From: Azoarcus olearius
Lineage (GTDB): Bacteria > Pseudomonadota > Gammaproteobacteria > Burkholderiales > Rhodocyclaceae
Direction: 5' to 3'
Length of the DNA: 64,000 nt
Assembly (NCBI RefSeq): GCF_001682385.1
Contig: NZ_CP016210.1
Coordinates: forward strand, 1,178,001-1,242,000
Made by a program: the position numbers and the translations under genes. A model generated the notes under the pieces. The model was given only the letters and a program-made list of their open reading frames with translations, did no database searches and was not told the origin of the DNA. This document shows, in pieces, positions 55,182-64,000 of the stretch. Position 1 is the stretch's first letter. The number at the start of each line of letters is the position of its first letter.

Positions 55182-56279
55182 ATGAGCGTAGCCAGCCGCG
55201 CGCCTGCCTACATCCGTTCCATCCAGCCCTACCAGCCGGGCAAGCCGATCTCCGAACTCGCCCGCGAGATGGGCCTTCCAGAAGCCGACATCGTCAAGCT
55301 CGCCTCCAACGAGAATCCGCTCGGTATGGGCGCGAAGGCGCGTGCCGCGGCCGAAGCGGCAATCCGCGAGGCCTTTCGCTATCCGGACGGCGGCGCCTTT
55401 GCGCTGAAGGCGGCGCTGGCACGCAAGTTCGGCGTGGATGCGGCGCAGCTCGTCATCGGCAACGGTTCCAACGACGTGCTCGAGATCGCCGCGCAGACCT
55501 TCCTTGCGCCCGGTACTTCGGCCGTGTTCTCGCAGTACTCCTTCGCGGTCTATCCGCTCGCCACCAATGCCCGCGGCGCGCGCTGCATCCAGGTGCCGGC
55601 ACAGGCCTACGGGCACGACCTCGACGCGATGGCCGCGGCCATCGCGCCCGACACCCGCATCGTGTTCATCGCCAATCCGAACAATCCCACCGGCACCTTC
55701 GTTGGCGGTGCCGCACTCGAGGCCTTCCTCGCCAAGGTGCCCGAAGACGTGCTGGTGGTGCTGGACGAGGCCTACACCGAGTTCCTCGAACCCGAGCAGC
55801 GCTACGACTCGCTGGCCTGGCTTGCGCGGTTCCCCAACCTCCTGGTGTCGCGCACGCTGTGCAAGGCCTACGGCCTGGCCGGGCTGCGGGTGGGGTATGC
55901 CATCGCCCACCCCGACGTGGCCGATCTGATGAACCGTGTGCGCCAGCCCTTCAACGTGTCCGCGGTGGCGCTGGCGGCGGCCGAGGCCGCGCTGGGTGAC
56001 GACGATTTCGTCGCACGTACCGCCGACATCAACCGCCGCGGCAAGCAGCAGCTCACTGACGCGTTCGCCAGCCTGGGGCTGGAGTGGATTCCGTCCGCCG
56101 GCAACTTCGTCACCGTGCGCGTGGGCGACGCCGCGGCGGTCAACCTCGCGCTGCTGCGCCAGGGTGTGATCGTGCGTCCGATCGCCGGCTACGGCATGCC
56201 GGAATGGCTGCGGGTCTCGATCGGGCTGCCCGAGGAGAACGCCCGCTTCATCACCGCGCTGCGCAACGCGCTGGGCTGA
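55182..56279 (+). CDS. hisC: histidinol-phosphate / aromatic aminotransferase
   Basis: A 365-residue fold-type I PLP aminotransferase. SNENPLGMG is near the N-terminus, NPNNPTG is near 166-172, and the PLP lysine lies in SRTLCKAYGLAGLRVGY near 224-240. HisC converts imidazole acetol phosphate to histidinol phosphate. Its place between pheA and tyrA, as in many beta- and gammaproteobacteria, suggests a paralogue also able to transaminate phenylpyruvate and hydroxyphenylpyruvate. AGGAG is 8 bp before the ATG. Confidence 0.93.
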   Translation: MSVASRAPAYIRSIQPYQPGKPISELAREMGLPEADIVKLASNENPLGMGAKARAAAEAAIREAFRYPDGGAFALKAALARKFGVDAAQLVIGNGSNDVLEIAAQTFLAPGTSAVFSQYSFAVYPLATNARGARCIQVPAQAYGHDLDAMAAAIAPDTRIVFIANPNNPTGTFVGGAALEAFLAKVPEDVLVVLDEAYTEFLEPEQRYDSLAWLARFPNLLVSRTLCKAYGLAGLRVGYAIAHPDVADLMNRVRQPFNVSAVALAAAEAALGDDDFVARTADINRRGKQQLTDAFASLGLEWIPSAGNFVTVRVGDAAAVNLALLRQGVIVRPIAGYGMPEWLRVSIGLPEENARFITALRNALG

Positions 56280-56294
56280 GCGGCGGAGCGGTCC

Positions 56295-57185
56295 ATGGCC
56301 TTGATCGGCAAGCTCGTCGTCTGCGGCGTCGGCCTCATCGGCGGATCTTTCGCGCTCGCGCTGAAGCAGGCCGGCGCGGTGGAACGCGTCGTCGGTGTGG
56401 GCCGTAATCCGGCCACCCTTGCGCGCGCCGTGGAACTGGGCGTGATCGACGAAATCGCCTCCGGCTGGCGCGACGCGCTCGACGGCGCGGACTTCGTGTT
56501 GCTCGCCACGCCGGTCGGCCAGCTCGACGCAATCATGGAAGCCATGGCGCCCCACCTGCAGCCCGGCACCATCGTGACCGATGCGGGCAGCACCAAGCGC
56601 GACGTGATCGAAGCGGTCTATCGCCGCCTCGACCCCCATCTCGCCACCGTCGTGCCCGCCCACCCGATCGCGGGCGCGGAAAAGAGCGGCGTGGAAGCCG
56701 GCTTTCCGACGCTGTACCGGGGCAAGAAGGTAGTGGTGACGCCGCTGCCCGAGAACAGACCGGACGCGGTCGAGCGCGTGCGCGCCGCCTGGACAGCCTG
56801 CGGCGCCACCGTGGTCGAGATGTCGCCGCAGGATCACGACCGCGTCTTCGCCGCCGTCAGTCATCTGCCGCACCTTCTCGCGTTCGGTCTGGTGCACGAC
56901 CTGGCGGGGCGCGCCAACGCCGAGTTGCTGTTCTCCCACGCTGCCAGCGGCTTTCGCGACTTCACCCGCATCGCCGGCAGCCATCCGGAGATGTGGCGCG
57001 ACATCTGCCTCGCCAACCGGCAGGCCTTGCTGGCCGAACTCGACCAGTACCTGGCCGAACTTGCCTACCTGCGCGCGCTCTTGCTGGCGGGCGACGGCAC
57101 CCGGCTGGAACAGCTGTTCGGCGAGGCGCGACGCGCGCGCGACGCATGGGCCGCGCAGTTCCCGCCCCCTTCTACCGCGGAATGA
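56295..57185 (+). CDS. tyrA: prephenate dehydrogenase (TyrA family)
   Basis: NAD(P)-dependent oxidative decarboxylation of prephenate or arogenate, towards tyrosine. The 296-residue monofunctional enzyme has the Rossmann loop [15 protein letters not shown] near 12-26, VTDAGSTK near 95-102, the catalytic-His region [15 protein letters not shown] near 118-132 and HLPHLLAF. There is no fused chorismate mutase. Whether it prefers prephenate or arogenate cannot be read from the sequence. It overlaps the next gene by four bases (ATGA). Confidence 0.95.
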   Translation: MALIGKLVVCGVGLIGGSFALALKQAGAVERVVGVGRNPATLARAVELGVIDEIASGWRDALDGADFVLLATPVGQLDAIMEAMAPHLQPGTIVTDAGSTKRDVIEAVYRRLDPHLATVVPAHPIAGAEKSGVEAGFPTLYRGKKVVVTPLPENRPDAVERVRAAWTACGATVVEMSPQDHDRVFAAVSHLPHLLAFGLVHDLAGRANAELLFSHAASGFRDFTRIAGSHPEMWRDICLANRQALLAELDQYLAELAYLRALLLAGDGTRLEQLFGEARRARDAWAAQFPPPSTAE

Positions 57186-59143
57186 CCATGGAATTTCTCG
57201 ATCTGCCGCCCATGCTCGCCGCGCGCGGGCAGGTGCGTTTGCCCGGCTCGAAGAGCATCTCGAACCGCAGCCTGCTGCTCGCCGCGCTCGCCGAGGGCGA
57301 AACCGACATCCGCGACCTGCTTGCCTCCGACGACGTCGAGCGCATGCTGGAAGCGCTGCAGGCGCTCGGCGTGCGCTGGTCGCGCGAGGAAGGCACCGAA
57401 AACTACCGTGTGCACGGCGTCGGCGGCCCGTTTCCGGTCAAGAAGGGCGATCTTTTCCTCGGCAATGCCGGCACCGCCTTCCGTCCCTTGACGGCAGCGC
57501 TGGCGCTGTCGGGGGGGGACTATCGCCTGTCCGGTGTGGCCCGGATGCATGAGCGCCCGATCGGTGACCTGGTGGATGCGCTGCGCCAGGCCGGGGCCGA
57601 TATCGAATACGTCGGCAACGAGGGCTTTCCGCCGCTGCACATCCGTCCGGCCACGATCCGGCCGGGGGGCTTGCTGAAGGTCAGGGGCGATGTTTCCAGC
57701 CAGTTCCTGACCGCACTGCTGATGGCCTTGCCGCTGACCGGGGTCGAGACGACGATCGAGGTGGTGGGCGAACTGATTTCCAAGCCGTATATCGCGATCA
57801 CGCTCGACCTGATGGCGCGCTTCGGGGTCGATGTCGTGCGCGAGGACTGGCAGCGTTTCACCGTTCCCGGCGGGGCGCGCTACCGCAGCCCCGGCGTCTT
57901 GTACGTCGAAGGCGACGCGTCCTCGGCATCCTATTTCCTCGCTGCCGGTGCGATCGGCGGTGGGCCGGTCCGCGTCGAAGGGGTCGGCCGGGACAGCATC
58001 CAGGGCGACGTCCGCTTCGCCGACGCGCTGGCTCAGCTCGGCGCGGTCATTACCGTGGGCGACAACTGGATCGAGGCGGCCGCGCCGGCGGGCGGCCGCT
58101 TGCGTGCATTCGATCTCGACCTCAACCACATCCCCGATGCGGCGATGACGCTGGCCGTGGCCGCGCTGTTCGCCGACGGCCCGTGCACGCTGCGCAATAT
58201 CGCGAGCTGGCGGGTCAAGGAGACCGATCGCATCGCTGCGATGGCGACCGAGTTGCGCAAGGTTGGAGCGGAGGTGGAAGAGGGGGCGGACTACCTGCGG
58301 GTCATGCCGCCTGCGGTGTTGCGTCCGGCCGCAATCGACACCTACGACGATCACCGCATGGCGATGTGCTTTTCGCTCGTCAGCCTCGGCGGCTGCCGCG
58401 TCCGCATCAACGATCCGCGCTGCGTGAACAAGACCTTTCCGTCCTACTTCGAGGCTTTCGCCACCGTGGCCGCGCCGGTTCCCGTTGTGGCGATCGACGG
58501 GCCGTCGGCGTCGGGCAAGGGGACGGTTGGTGCGCGTGTCGCGGCCGCCCTCGGCTGGCATCACCTCGACAGCGGGTCGCTCTACCGGCTCGTGGCACTG
58601 AGCGCGGAGCGCAGCGGCATCGACCTGGACGACGAGGTGGCGCTGGCCGCCATCGCCGGCGATCTTCCTGCGCGTTTCGAAGGCGAACGCGTCTGGCTGG
58701 GCACCGACGACGTCACCGACGCGATCCGCAGCGAGCAGTGTTCCGCCGGCGCGTCCAAAGTCGCGGTTCTTCCCGCGGTGCGTGCCGCCTTGCTCGGCCG
58801 TCAGCGCGACTATCGCCAGGGCCCCGGGCTGGTTGCGGAAGGTCGCGACATCGGTTCGGTGATCTTTCCCGACGCGAGCGTCAAGATCTTCCTCACCGCC
58901 TCAGTGGAGGCCCGTGCCGAACGCCGCTATAAGCAGTTGATCGGCAAGGGTTTGGCTGCTAACATGGAAAGCCTTATGCAGGACCTGCGGGAGCGGGACG
59001 CGCGCGACGCGGCCCGGACCGTGGCGCCCTTGCAGAAGTTGCCTGACGCCGCGCTGCTTGATACGACCGACAGGGACGTCGAGCAGGCCGTGACTTTCGT
59101 GCTCGATCTTGTTCGGGATCACGGGTTGCGGGGAGCAAATTAA
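57182..59143 (+). CDS. aroA-cmk: fused EPSP synthase and cytidylate kinase
   Basis: One uninterrupted 653-residue frame with two complete enzymes. Residues about 1-425 are 3-phosphoshikimate 1-carboxyvinyltransferase ([48 protein letters not shown]). Residues about 434-653 are CMP kinase, with P-loop [10 protein letters not shown] near 439-448 and [13 protein letters not shown] short linker, FATVAAPVP, joins them with no stop or start signal. In most relatives aroA and cmk are separate neighbours, so this is a gene fusion of adjacent genes; similar fusions are annotated in some betaproteobacteria. ATG 57182 overlaps the tyrA stop; ATG 57188 is the alternative. Confidence 0.95.
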   Translation: MTMEFLDLPPMLAARGQVRLPGSKSISNRSLLLAALAEGETDIRDLLASDDVERMLEALQALGVRWSREEGTENYRVHGVGGPFPVKKGDLFLGNAGTAFRPLTAALALSGGDYRLSGVARMHERPIGDLVDALRQAGADIEYVGNEGFPPLHIRPATIRPGGLLKVRGDVSSQFLTALLMALPLTGVETTIEVVGELISKPYIAITLDLMARFGVDVVREDWQRFTVPGGARYRSPGVLYVEGDASSASYFLAAGAIGGGPVRVEGVGRDSIQGDVRFADALAQLGAVITVGDNWIEAAAPAGGRLRAFDLDLNHIPDAAMTLAVAALFADGPCTLRNIASWRVKETDRIAAMATELRKVGAEVEEGADYLRVMPPAVLRPAAIDTYDDHRMAMCFSLVSLGGCRVRINDPRCVNKTFPSYFEAFATVAAPVPVVAIDGPSASGKGTVGARVAAALGWHHLDSGSLYRLVALSAERSGIDLDDEVALAAIAGDLPARFEGERVWLGTDDVTDAIRSEQCSAGASKVAVLPAVRAALLGRQRDYRQGPGLVAEGRDIGSVIFPDASVKIFLTASVEARAERRYKQLIGKGLAANMESLMQDLRERDARDAARTVAPLQKLPDAALLDTTDRDVEQAVTFVLDLVRDHGLRGAN

Positions 59144-59161
59144 CCGCTGAAGGCTGCAGCC

Positions 59162-59197
59162 GCATACCGGAGCAAGTGCTCCGCGTGTGCGTTTTTT
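59162..59197 (+). terminator. terminator hairpin between aroA-cmk and rpsA
   Basis: GCATACCGGAGC, loop AAGT, then GCTCCG, a bulged C and GTGTGC form a 12-bp stem (one G-U pair), followed by G and TTTTTT. It lies 50 bp ahead of the rpsA start, so it either isolates rpsA from the operon or attenuates it. Confidence 0.7.
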
Positions 59198-59246
59198 CAA
59201 TTTCCACTTAACGCCGTCCTTCGGGCCGGTGCCGGGTTTTTTCTTT
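59198..59246 (+). promoter_or_regulatory. Shine-Dalgarno-less rpsA leader
   Basis: The 49 bases before the rpsA ATG contain no purine-rich ribosome site. Just before the start they read GGGTTTTTTCTTT, preceded by a small stem with a TTCG loop (CC-TTCG-GG, about 59218-59225). This matches the known S1 mRNA habit of relying on structure and pyrimidine-rich contacts, with autoregulation by S1. Confidence 0.55.
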
Positions 59247-60953
59247 ATGTCCACTGCCACCCCCGTTTCCACCCAGGAAAGTTTCGCCGCTCTTTTCGAA
59301 GAAAGCCTTGCGCTGCAGGAAATGCGCGCCGGTGAAGTCATCACGGCCGAAGTCGTCCGCATCGACCAGAACTTCGTGGTCGTCAATGCCGGCCTGAAGT
59401 CCGAGAGCTACGTGCCCATCGACGAGTTCCGCAACGACCGCGGCGAACTCGAAGTGAACCCGGGCGACTTCATCCACGTGGCGATCGAAGCCCTGGAAGA
59501 TGGCTACGGCGAAACCCGCCTGTCGCGCGACAAGGCCAAGCGCATCGCCGCGTGGAACGACCTCGAGAAGGCGCTCAACGAAGGTACCCTGGTGAAGGGC
59601 GTGATCTCCGGTCGCGTCAAGGGTGGTCTGACCGTCATGACCAACAGCATCCGCGCCTTCCTGCCGGGTTCGCTGGTCGACATGCGTCCGGTCAAGGACA
59701 CCTCGCCGTACGAAGGCAAGGAATACGAATTCAAGGTCATCAAGCTCGACCGCAAGCGCAACAACGTGGTCGTGTCGCGCCGCGCCGTGCTTGAAGAGTC
59801 GATGGGTGAAGAGCGTCAGAAGCTGCTCGAAAACCTCAAGGAAGGCACCGTCGTCAAGGGTGTGGTCAAGAACATCACCGACTACGGCGCGTTCGTGGAT
59901 CTGGGCGGCATCGACGGCCTGCTGCACATCACCGACCTGGCCTGGCGTCGTGTGCGTCACCCGTCCGAAGTGCTCAATGTCGGCGACGAAATCGAAGCCA
60001 AGGTGCTCAAGTTCGACCAGGAGAAGAACCGCGTTTCGCTGGGTCTCAAGCAGCTGGGCGAAGATCCGTGGGTCGGCATCTCGCGTCGTTACCCGCAGGG
60101 TACCCGCCTGTTCGGCAAGGTCACCAACATCACCGACTACGGCGCGTTCGTTGAAGTCGAGCAGGGCATCGAAGGCTTGGTGCACGTGTCCGAAATGGAC
60201 TGGACCAACAAGAACATCCACCCGACCAAGGTTGTCCAGTTGGGCGACGAAGTCGAAGTGATGATTCTCGAGATCGACGAAGACCGTCGCCGCATCTCGC
60301 TGGGCATGAAGCAGTGCGCCTCCAACCCGTGGGACGATTTCGCGATCAACCACAAGAAGGGTGACAAGGTCCGCGGCCAGATCAAGTCGATCACCGACTT
60401 CGGCGTGTTCATCGGCCTGGATGGCGGCATCGACGGCCTGGTGCACCTGTCCGACCTGTCCTGGAGCGAGTCCGGCGAAGACGCCGTGCGCAAGTTCAAG
60501 AAGGGCGACGAAGTCGAAGCCGTCGTGCTGGCGATCGACGTCGAGCGCGAGCGCATCTCGCTGGGCATCAAGCAGCTGGAAGGCGACCCCTTCACCAACT
60601 TCATCGCCACCCACGAGAAGAACAGCCTCGTCCGTGGCACCGTGAAGTCGGTGGATGCCCGTGGTGCCGTGATCGGCCTGGGTGACGAAGTCGAAGGCTA
60701 TCTGCGCGCCTCCGAAGCCGCCCCGCACCGTGTGGACGATCTCACCACGATGCTGAAGGAAGGCGACGAGCTCGAGCTTATGATCATCAACGTGGATCGC
60801 AAGACCCGTTCGATCAACCTGTCCATCCGCGCCAAGGACCAGGCCGAGCAGACCGAAGCCATGCAGAAGCTGGCTTCCGAAAGCTCTGCTGCGTCCGGTA
60901 CCACCAACCTCGGCGCGCTGTTGAAGGCCAAGCTGAACGAACAAAAGCAGTAA
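59247..60953 (+). CDS. rpsA: 30S ribosomal protein S1
   Basis: A 568-residue RNA-binding protein with six S1 repeats, near E. coli size (557). S1 loads mRNA on the 30S subunit. The repeats are visible by the recurring ITDYGAFV / ITDFGVFI strands at about 210, 297 and 384, and by the ISLGMKQ / ISLGIKQ ends. Repeats 1-2 bind the ribosome through S2. I start it at ATG 59247 (MSTATPVST); upstream codons of the same frame belong to the terminator and leader. Codon choice is strongly biased toward C endings, as expected for a highly expressed gene. Confidence 0.97.
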   Translation: MSTATPVSTQESFAALFEESLALQEMRAGEVITAEVVRIDQNFVVVNAGLKSESYVPIDEFRNDRGELEVNPGDFIHVAIEALEDGYGETRLSRDKAKRIAAWNDLEKALNEGTLVKGVISGRVKGGLTVMTNSIRAFLPGSLVDMRPVKDTSPYEGKEYEFKVIKLDRKRNNVVVSRRAVLEESMGEERQKLLENLKEGTVVKGVVKNITDYGAFVDLGGIDGLLHITDLAWRRVRHPSEVLNVGDEIEAKVLKFDQEKNRVSLGLKQLGEDPWVGISRRYPQGTRLFGKVTNITDYGAFVEVEQGIEGLVHVSEMDWTNKNIHPTKVVQLGDEVEVMILEIDEDRRRISLGMKQCASNPWDDFAINHKKGDKVRGQIKSITDFGVFIGLDGGIDGLVHLSDLSWSESGEDAVRKFKKGDEVEAVVLAIDVERERISLGIKQLEGDPFTNFIATHEKNSLVRGTVKSVDARGAVIGLGDEVEGYLRASEAAPHRVDDLTTMLKEGDELELMIINVDRKTRSINLSIRAKDQAEQTEAMQKLASESSAASGTTNLGALLKAKLNEQKQ

Positions 60954-60963
60954 CTGGCCGATC

Positions 60964-61248
60964 ATGACCAAATCGGAGCTGATCGCCCAGCTTGCGGCGC
61001 GTTTTCCGCAACTGGTCGCAAAGGATGCCGATTACGCGGTCAAGATGATTCTCGATGCGATGTCCGACGCGCTTGCGCGCGGGGATCGCATCGAAATCCG
61101 CGGTTTTGGAAGCTTCGCGCTCAACTACCGGCCGCCCCGCGTCGGACGCAATCCGAAGTCGGGAGAGAAGGTTCACGTGCCGGAGAAGTACGTTCCGCAT
61201 TTCAAGGCGGGCAAGGAGCTGCGGGAGCGGGTCGATATCGTCGAGTGA
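60964..61248 (+). CDS. ihfB: integration host factor, beta subunit
   Basis: A 94-residue HU/IHF-family DNA-bending protein. The C-terminal signature [24 protein letters not shown] (read as GFGSF then [10 protein letters not shown]) with Pro at the arm tip marks IHF. The start TKSELI and position after rpsA identify the beta subunit. With IhfA it bends DNA at specific sites for recombination, replication and sigma-54 promoters. It is 10 bp after rpsA and ends before a strong terminator. Confidence 0.96.
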   Translation: MTKSELIAQLAARFPQLVAKDADYAVKMILDAMSDALARGDRIEIRGFGSFALNYRPPRVGRNPKSGEKVHVPEKYVPHFKAGKELRERVDIVE

Positions 61249-61282
61249 CCGCGCGGTAATCGCTTTTGGATGTCATTGGAAG

Positions 61283-61310
61283 GAAGGCGGCTGAGGCCGC
61301 CTTCTTTTTT
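61283..61310 (+). terminator. intrinsic terminator after ihfB
   Basis: A 9-bp perfect stem GAAGGCGGC / GCCGCCTTC with loop TGAG and six T. Confidence 0.93.
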
Positions 61311-61324
61311 GCGACCTGCTCGGG

Positions 61325-61330
61325 GATAAT
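61325..61330 (+). promoter_or_regulatory. possible -10 box of lapAB
   Basis: GATAAT lies 8 bp before the lapA ATG, right after the ihfB terminator. Transcription from it would begin almost at the start codon, giving a nearly leaderless lapA mRNA. A -35 is not recognisable. Confidence 0.35.
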
Positions 61331-61338
61331 GCCGGCCT

Positions 61339-61644
61339 ATGCGCATCGTCATGTGGTTGCTCCGTTTCCTGCTTTTCTTCCTGCTGTTCGGGTTCGCGGT
61401 CAAGAACGATCACCTCGCGAGCCTGCGTTTCTTTTTCGGCGGGGAATGGCAACTCCCGGTCGTATTCGTGATCCTGGTGAGCTTCTCGGCGGGAGCGCTG
61501 CTGGGTATCACCGCTACCTTTGCGTCCCTGTTGCGGCAGCGGCGCGAGATTTCGCGGCTCCGCCGGCAACTCGTACGCGCGGAGCGCAGCCAGGGCAGCG
61601 CGTCGCCGCCGGCGACTGACGCACAGGCACCGGAAACCCTTTAA
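61339..61644 (+). CDS. lapA: LapA-family membrane protein
   Basis: A 101-residue inner-membrane protein with two helices (about 5-22 and 38-62), followed by a basic coiled-coil tail (LRQRREISRLRRQLVRAE). This is the LapA (YciS) family, which works with LapB to control lipopolysaccharide synthesis through FtsH-dependent turnover of LpxC. There is no ribosome site and the ATG is close to a possible -10, so leaderless translation is possible. It is followed 7 bp later by lapB, as in E. coli. Confidence 0.88.
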   Translation: MRIVMWLLRFLLFFLLFGFAVKNDHLASLRFFFGGEWQLPVVFVILVSFSAGALLGITATFASLLRQRREISRLRRQLVRAERSQGSASPPATDAQAPETL

Positions 61645-61651
61645 GAACAAT

Positions 61652-62827
61652 ATGGAAATCGAGTTCTGGTGGCTGCTTGCGCTGCCGCTCTTCTTTGCGC
61701 TCGGATGGCTTGCCGCGCGGATCGACATCCGTCAGGTCGTGCAGGAGTCCCGTGCCTTGCCGCGCTCCTATCTGGCCGGGCTCAATTTCCTGCTGAACGA
61801 GCAGCCTGACAAGGCGATCGACGCGTTCATCGAGGCGGTGCGGATCGACCCGCAGACGGTCGAACTGCACTTCGCGCTCGGGAGCCTTTTTCGCCGCCGC
61901 GGAGAAACCGATCGCGCCATTCGCCTCCACCAGTTGCTGGTCGACCGGGATGACCTGAACGAGGACCAGCGCCTGCAGGCGCTGGGGGAGCTGGGGCAGG
62001 ACTTTCTCAAGGCCGGCTTGCTCGATCGCGCCGAGACCGTGTTCCTCAAGTTGCGAGACACGCGCGCCAACGATGTGGCCTTGCGCTACCTGCTCGAGAT
62101 CTACCAGCAGGAAAAGGACTGGGCGAAGGCGATCGAGATCGCGCGCGCACTGCCGGACCACGAAGAGGCGATGTGGCGCAAGGAAGTGGCGAGCTTTCAT
62201 TGCGAACTCGCCACCACCGCGCTCGCGGATTCGCGCTTTCCGGATGTGCGCCGCCACATTGACGAGGCCTTGGCGATCAACCGCAGTTGCGTCCGCGCCA
62301 GTCTGATCGAAGGTGATCTGTACGCCGCGCAGGGACGCGACGAGGATGCGCTTGAGGCATGGAAGCGGATCGAAAGCCAGGACCCGGTCTATCTTTCGCT
62401 TGCCGCGGAGCGGGTGATGGATGCCTATGGACGCCTTGGTCGCGTCGAGCAGGGCCATATGTTGCTGCGCTCGTGGCTGGACCGCCATGCCTCTCTTGAC
62501 CTGCTGGACGAGTTGTTCCAGTGGGAAATCGAGAAACTCGGGCCAAAGGCGGCCTACGACCTGGTGCGAGAAGAATTACGCCGCAACCCGACCCTGCTCG
62601 GGCTGGACAAGCTGCTGGAGGCGGCGTTGCTCGCCGCGCCCGCGGAGCAGCGCGGCGACATAGAACTGGTGAAACAGTTGATTCACGGACACACGCGAAA
62701 GGTTGCGCGATACCGCTGCGAGTCCTGCGGGTTCAAGGCGCGGCAGTTCCATTGGCATTGTCCAGCGTGCGGTGGCTGGGAAACCTATCCGCCGCGGCGC
62801 ACCGAGGAGTTCGACCTGGAGCCGTGA
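61652..62827 (+). CDS. lapB: lipopolysaccharide assembly protein LapB
   Basis: A 391-residue protein: one N-terminal membrane helix (about 5-20), then a cytoplasmic array of about nine TPR repeats (about 35-350). A C-terminal rubredoxin-like zinc domain carries two cysteine pairs, YRCESCGF and CPACGGWE, near 358-378. LapB (YciM) adapts LpxC for degradation by FtsH and thereby limits lipid A synthesis. The start ATG 61652 lies 7 bp after lapA. Confidence 0.95.
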   Translation: MEIEFWWLLALPLFFALGWLAARIDIRQVVQESRALPRSYLAGLNFLLNEQPDKAIDAFIEAVRIDPQTVELHFALGSLFRRRGETDRAIRLHQLLVDRDDLNEDQRLQALGELGQDFLKAGLLDRAETVFLKLRDTRANDVALRYLLEIYQQEKDWAKAIEIARALPDHEEAMWRKEVASFHCELATTALADSRFPDVRRHIDEALAINRSCVRASLIEGDLYAAQGRDEDALEAWKRIESQDPVYLSLAAERVMDAYGRLGRVEQGHMLLRSWLDRHASLDLLDELFQWEIEKLGPKAAYDLVREELRRNPTLLGLDKLLEAALLAAPAEQRGDIELVKQLIHGHTRKVARYRCESCGFKARQFHWHCPACGGWETYPPRRTEEFDLEP

Positions 62828-62944
62828 CCCACGCTTCGCTCGCGGGGCAGGGGCACGGGTGAGTCTGTCATCGTCTCGCTTCAATATCGCAGGGCGGGCG
62901 CGGACGGACCGGGCCGGCGGAATCCAATCTGAATCGGGGGTTGC

Positions 62945-64000
62945 ATGAAAGTTACGGTAGTCGGAACCGGTTATGTCGGTCTGGTGAGCGGCGCTTGTCT
63001 TGCCGATGTGGGCAATGACGTACTGTGCCTGGATGTCGACCCGGACAAGATCCGCATCCTCGAGGAGGGCGGCATCCCGATTCACGAGCCGGGCTTGCTC
63101 GACGTCGTCCGGCGCAACGTTGCGGCGGGGCGCCTGTCCTTTACGACGGATGTCGAGCGCGCCGCGCGGCACGGCGTCATACAGTTCATCGCGGTCGGGA
63201 CGCCGCCGGACGAGGATGGCTCGGCCGACCTGCAGTACGTGCTCGCGGCCGCCCGCAACATCGGTCGCCATATGGATGGCTACCGCGTGATTGTGGACAA
63301 GTCGACCGTTCCGGTGGGCACGGGTGACAAGGTGCGGGCGGCGGTGGCCGAGGAACTTGCCGTGCGTGGCAGCACGCTCGCGTACAGCGTGGTGTCCAAC
63401 CCGGAGTTCCTGAAAGAAGGCGCCGCAGTAGAGGACTTCATGCGTCCGGACCGGATCATCGTCGGCGCCGATGACGAGCGCGCGGTCGAGCTGATGCGGC
63501 AACTCTACGGCCCGTTCCAGCGCAACCACGAAAAGCTGCTGGTGATGGACGTGCGCAGCGCGGAACTCACCAAGTACGCGGCCAACGCGATGCTGGCCAC
63601 CCGCATCAGCTTCATGAACGAACTTGCCAATCTTGCCGAAACCCTGGGGGCTGACATTGAACTGGTCCGTCAGGGCATTGGCTCGGACCCCCGTATCGGG
63701 TGGCACTTCCTGTATGCCGGCTGCGGCTACGGCGGTTCCTGCTTCCCCAAGGACGTGAAGGCGCTGGTGCGTACCGGCGCGGAGCATGGGCACGACCTTT
63801 TGCTGTTGAATGCGGTCGAAGCGGTAAACGATGCCCAGAAGTTGCGTCTGGTCGACAAAGTCGTTTCGCGTTTTGGTGAAAATCTGGCCGGGCGCCGGTT
63901 TGCGGTGTGGGGCCTGGCGTTCAAGCCCAATACCGATGACATGCGCGAAGCCCCCAGCCGCGTGGTGCTGGGTGAGTTGCTGGGGCGCGGCGCTTCGGTC
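62945..64000 (+). CDS. ugd: UDP-glucose 6-dehydrogenase, N-terminal part
   Basis: The gene runs off the end of the window; 352 codons are visible and roughly 90 more are expected. It oxidises UDP-glucose to UDP-glucuronate for exopolysaccharide or lipopolysaccharide sugars. The NAD motif [12 protein letters not shown] is at 4-15, [10 protein letters not shown] near 118-127, [12 protein letters not shown] near 152-163, and catalytic Cys266 in [15 protein letters not shown] lies 7 bp before the ATG. It is separated from lapB by 117 bp in which I see no clear promoter or terminator. Confidence 0.94.
   Translation, partial: MKVTVVGTGYVGLVSGACLADVGNDVLCLDVDPDKIRILEEGGIPIHEPGLLDVVRRNVAAGRLSFTTDVERAARHGVIQFIAVGTPPDEDGSADLQYVLAAARNIGRHMDGYRVIVDKSTVPVGTGDKVRAAVAEELAVRGSTLAYSVVSNPEFLKEGAAVEDFMRPDRIIVGADDERAVELMRQLYGPFQRNHEKLLVMDVRSAELTKYAANAMLATRISFMNELANLAETLGADIELVRQGIGSDPRIGWHFLYAGCGYGGSCFPKDVKALVRTGAEHGHDLLLLNAVEAVNDAQKLRLVDKVVSRFGENLAGRRFAVWGLAFKPNTDDMREAPSRVVLGELLGRGASV

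Overview
The window is a 64 kb stretch of GC-rich chromosome, almost certainly from a betaproteobacterium of the Rhodocyclales / Azoarcus-Thauera-Aromatoleum type. This rests on the polyhydroxybutyrate (PHB) cluster ending in phaR, on the gene order leuCDB-asd-fimV-truA-trpFBA-accD-folC-dedD-cvpA-purF-metZ, on the order gyrA-serC-pheA-hisC-tyrA-aroA/cmk-rpsA-ihfB-lapAB, and on codon use with G or C in most third positions. The assignment is inferred from gene content; no search was run. Nearly all of the DNA is coding and no intergenic gap reaches 300 bp. I see no insertion sequence, prophage, CRISPR array or rRNA operon.

Layout. 1-8.6 kb: tail of pgeF, a small membrane protein, phaC, two tandem phaB genes, phaR, rimO, a patatin-like protein that seems to start at CTG, and a GlcD-type FAD oxidase. 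8.7-9.4 kb: a tRNA-Ala/Glu/Asp cassette present twice, each copy with its own promoter, ended by a terminator. 9.6-15.3 kb: 3-hydroxybutyryl-CoA dehydrogenase, then rho and trxA on the minus strand, a 7Fe ferredoxin, a CBS protein and fadD. 15.3-17.6 kb: a valine-rich leader peptide, an attenuator-like terminator and ilvBN of the acetohydroxyacid synthase I type. 17.7-38.6 kb: aroC, an MFS carrier, an M48 lipoprotein protease, then the long amino-acid, tRNA-modification, fatty-acid and purine block from leuC to metZ. 38.7-43.1 kb (minus): lpxH, two cyclophilins, an L,D-transpeptidase and a TPR protein that share a C-terminal domain. 43.2-44.6 kb: cysS behind an intrinsic terminator. 44.7-49.9 kb (minus): an orphan branched-chain-type binding protein and dnaJ, dnaK, grpE, with clear sigma-32 promoters ahead of dnaK and grpE. 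50.0-62.8 kb (plus): an oxidoreductase-like small protein, gyrA, the serine/aromatic/histidine block, a fused aroA-cmk, rpsA, ihfB, lapA and lapB. The window ends inside a UDP-glucose dehydrogenase gene.

How the genes work together. Most are housekeeping: branched-chain, leucine, tryptophan, phenylalanine, tyrosine, serine, histidine, methionine, lysine and threonine synthesis, plus translation, protein folding, envelope synthesis and carbon storage. No wholly new system is evident. The most interesting signals are regulatory: an ivbL-like Val attenuator ahead of ilvBN, a terminator just upstream of cysS and another upstream of rpsA, paired sigma-32 promoters with identical 13-nt spacers, and a probable CTG start. 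Structurally notable are the aroA-cmk fusion, the long N-terminal extension on Rho, and the transpeptidase/TPR pair with a common C-terminal domain.
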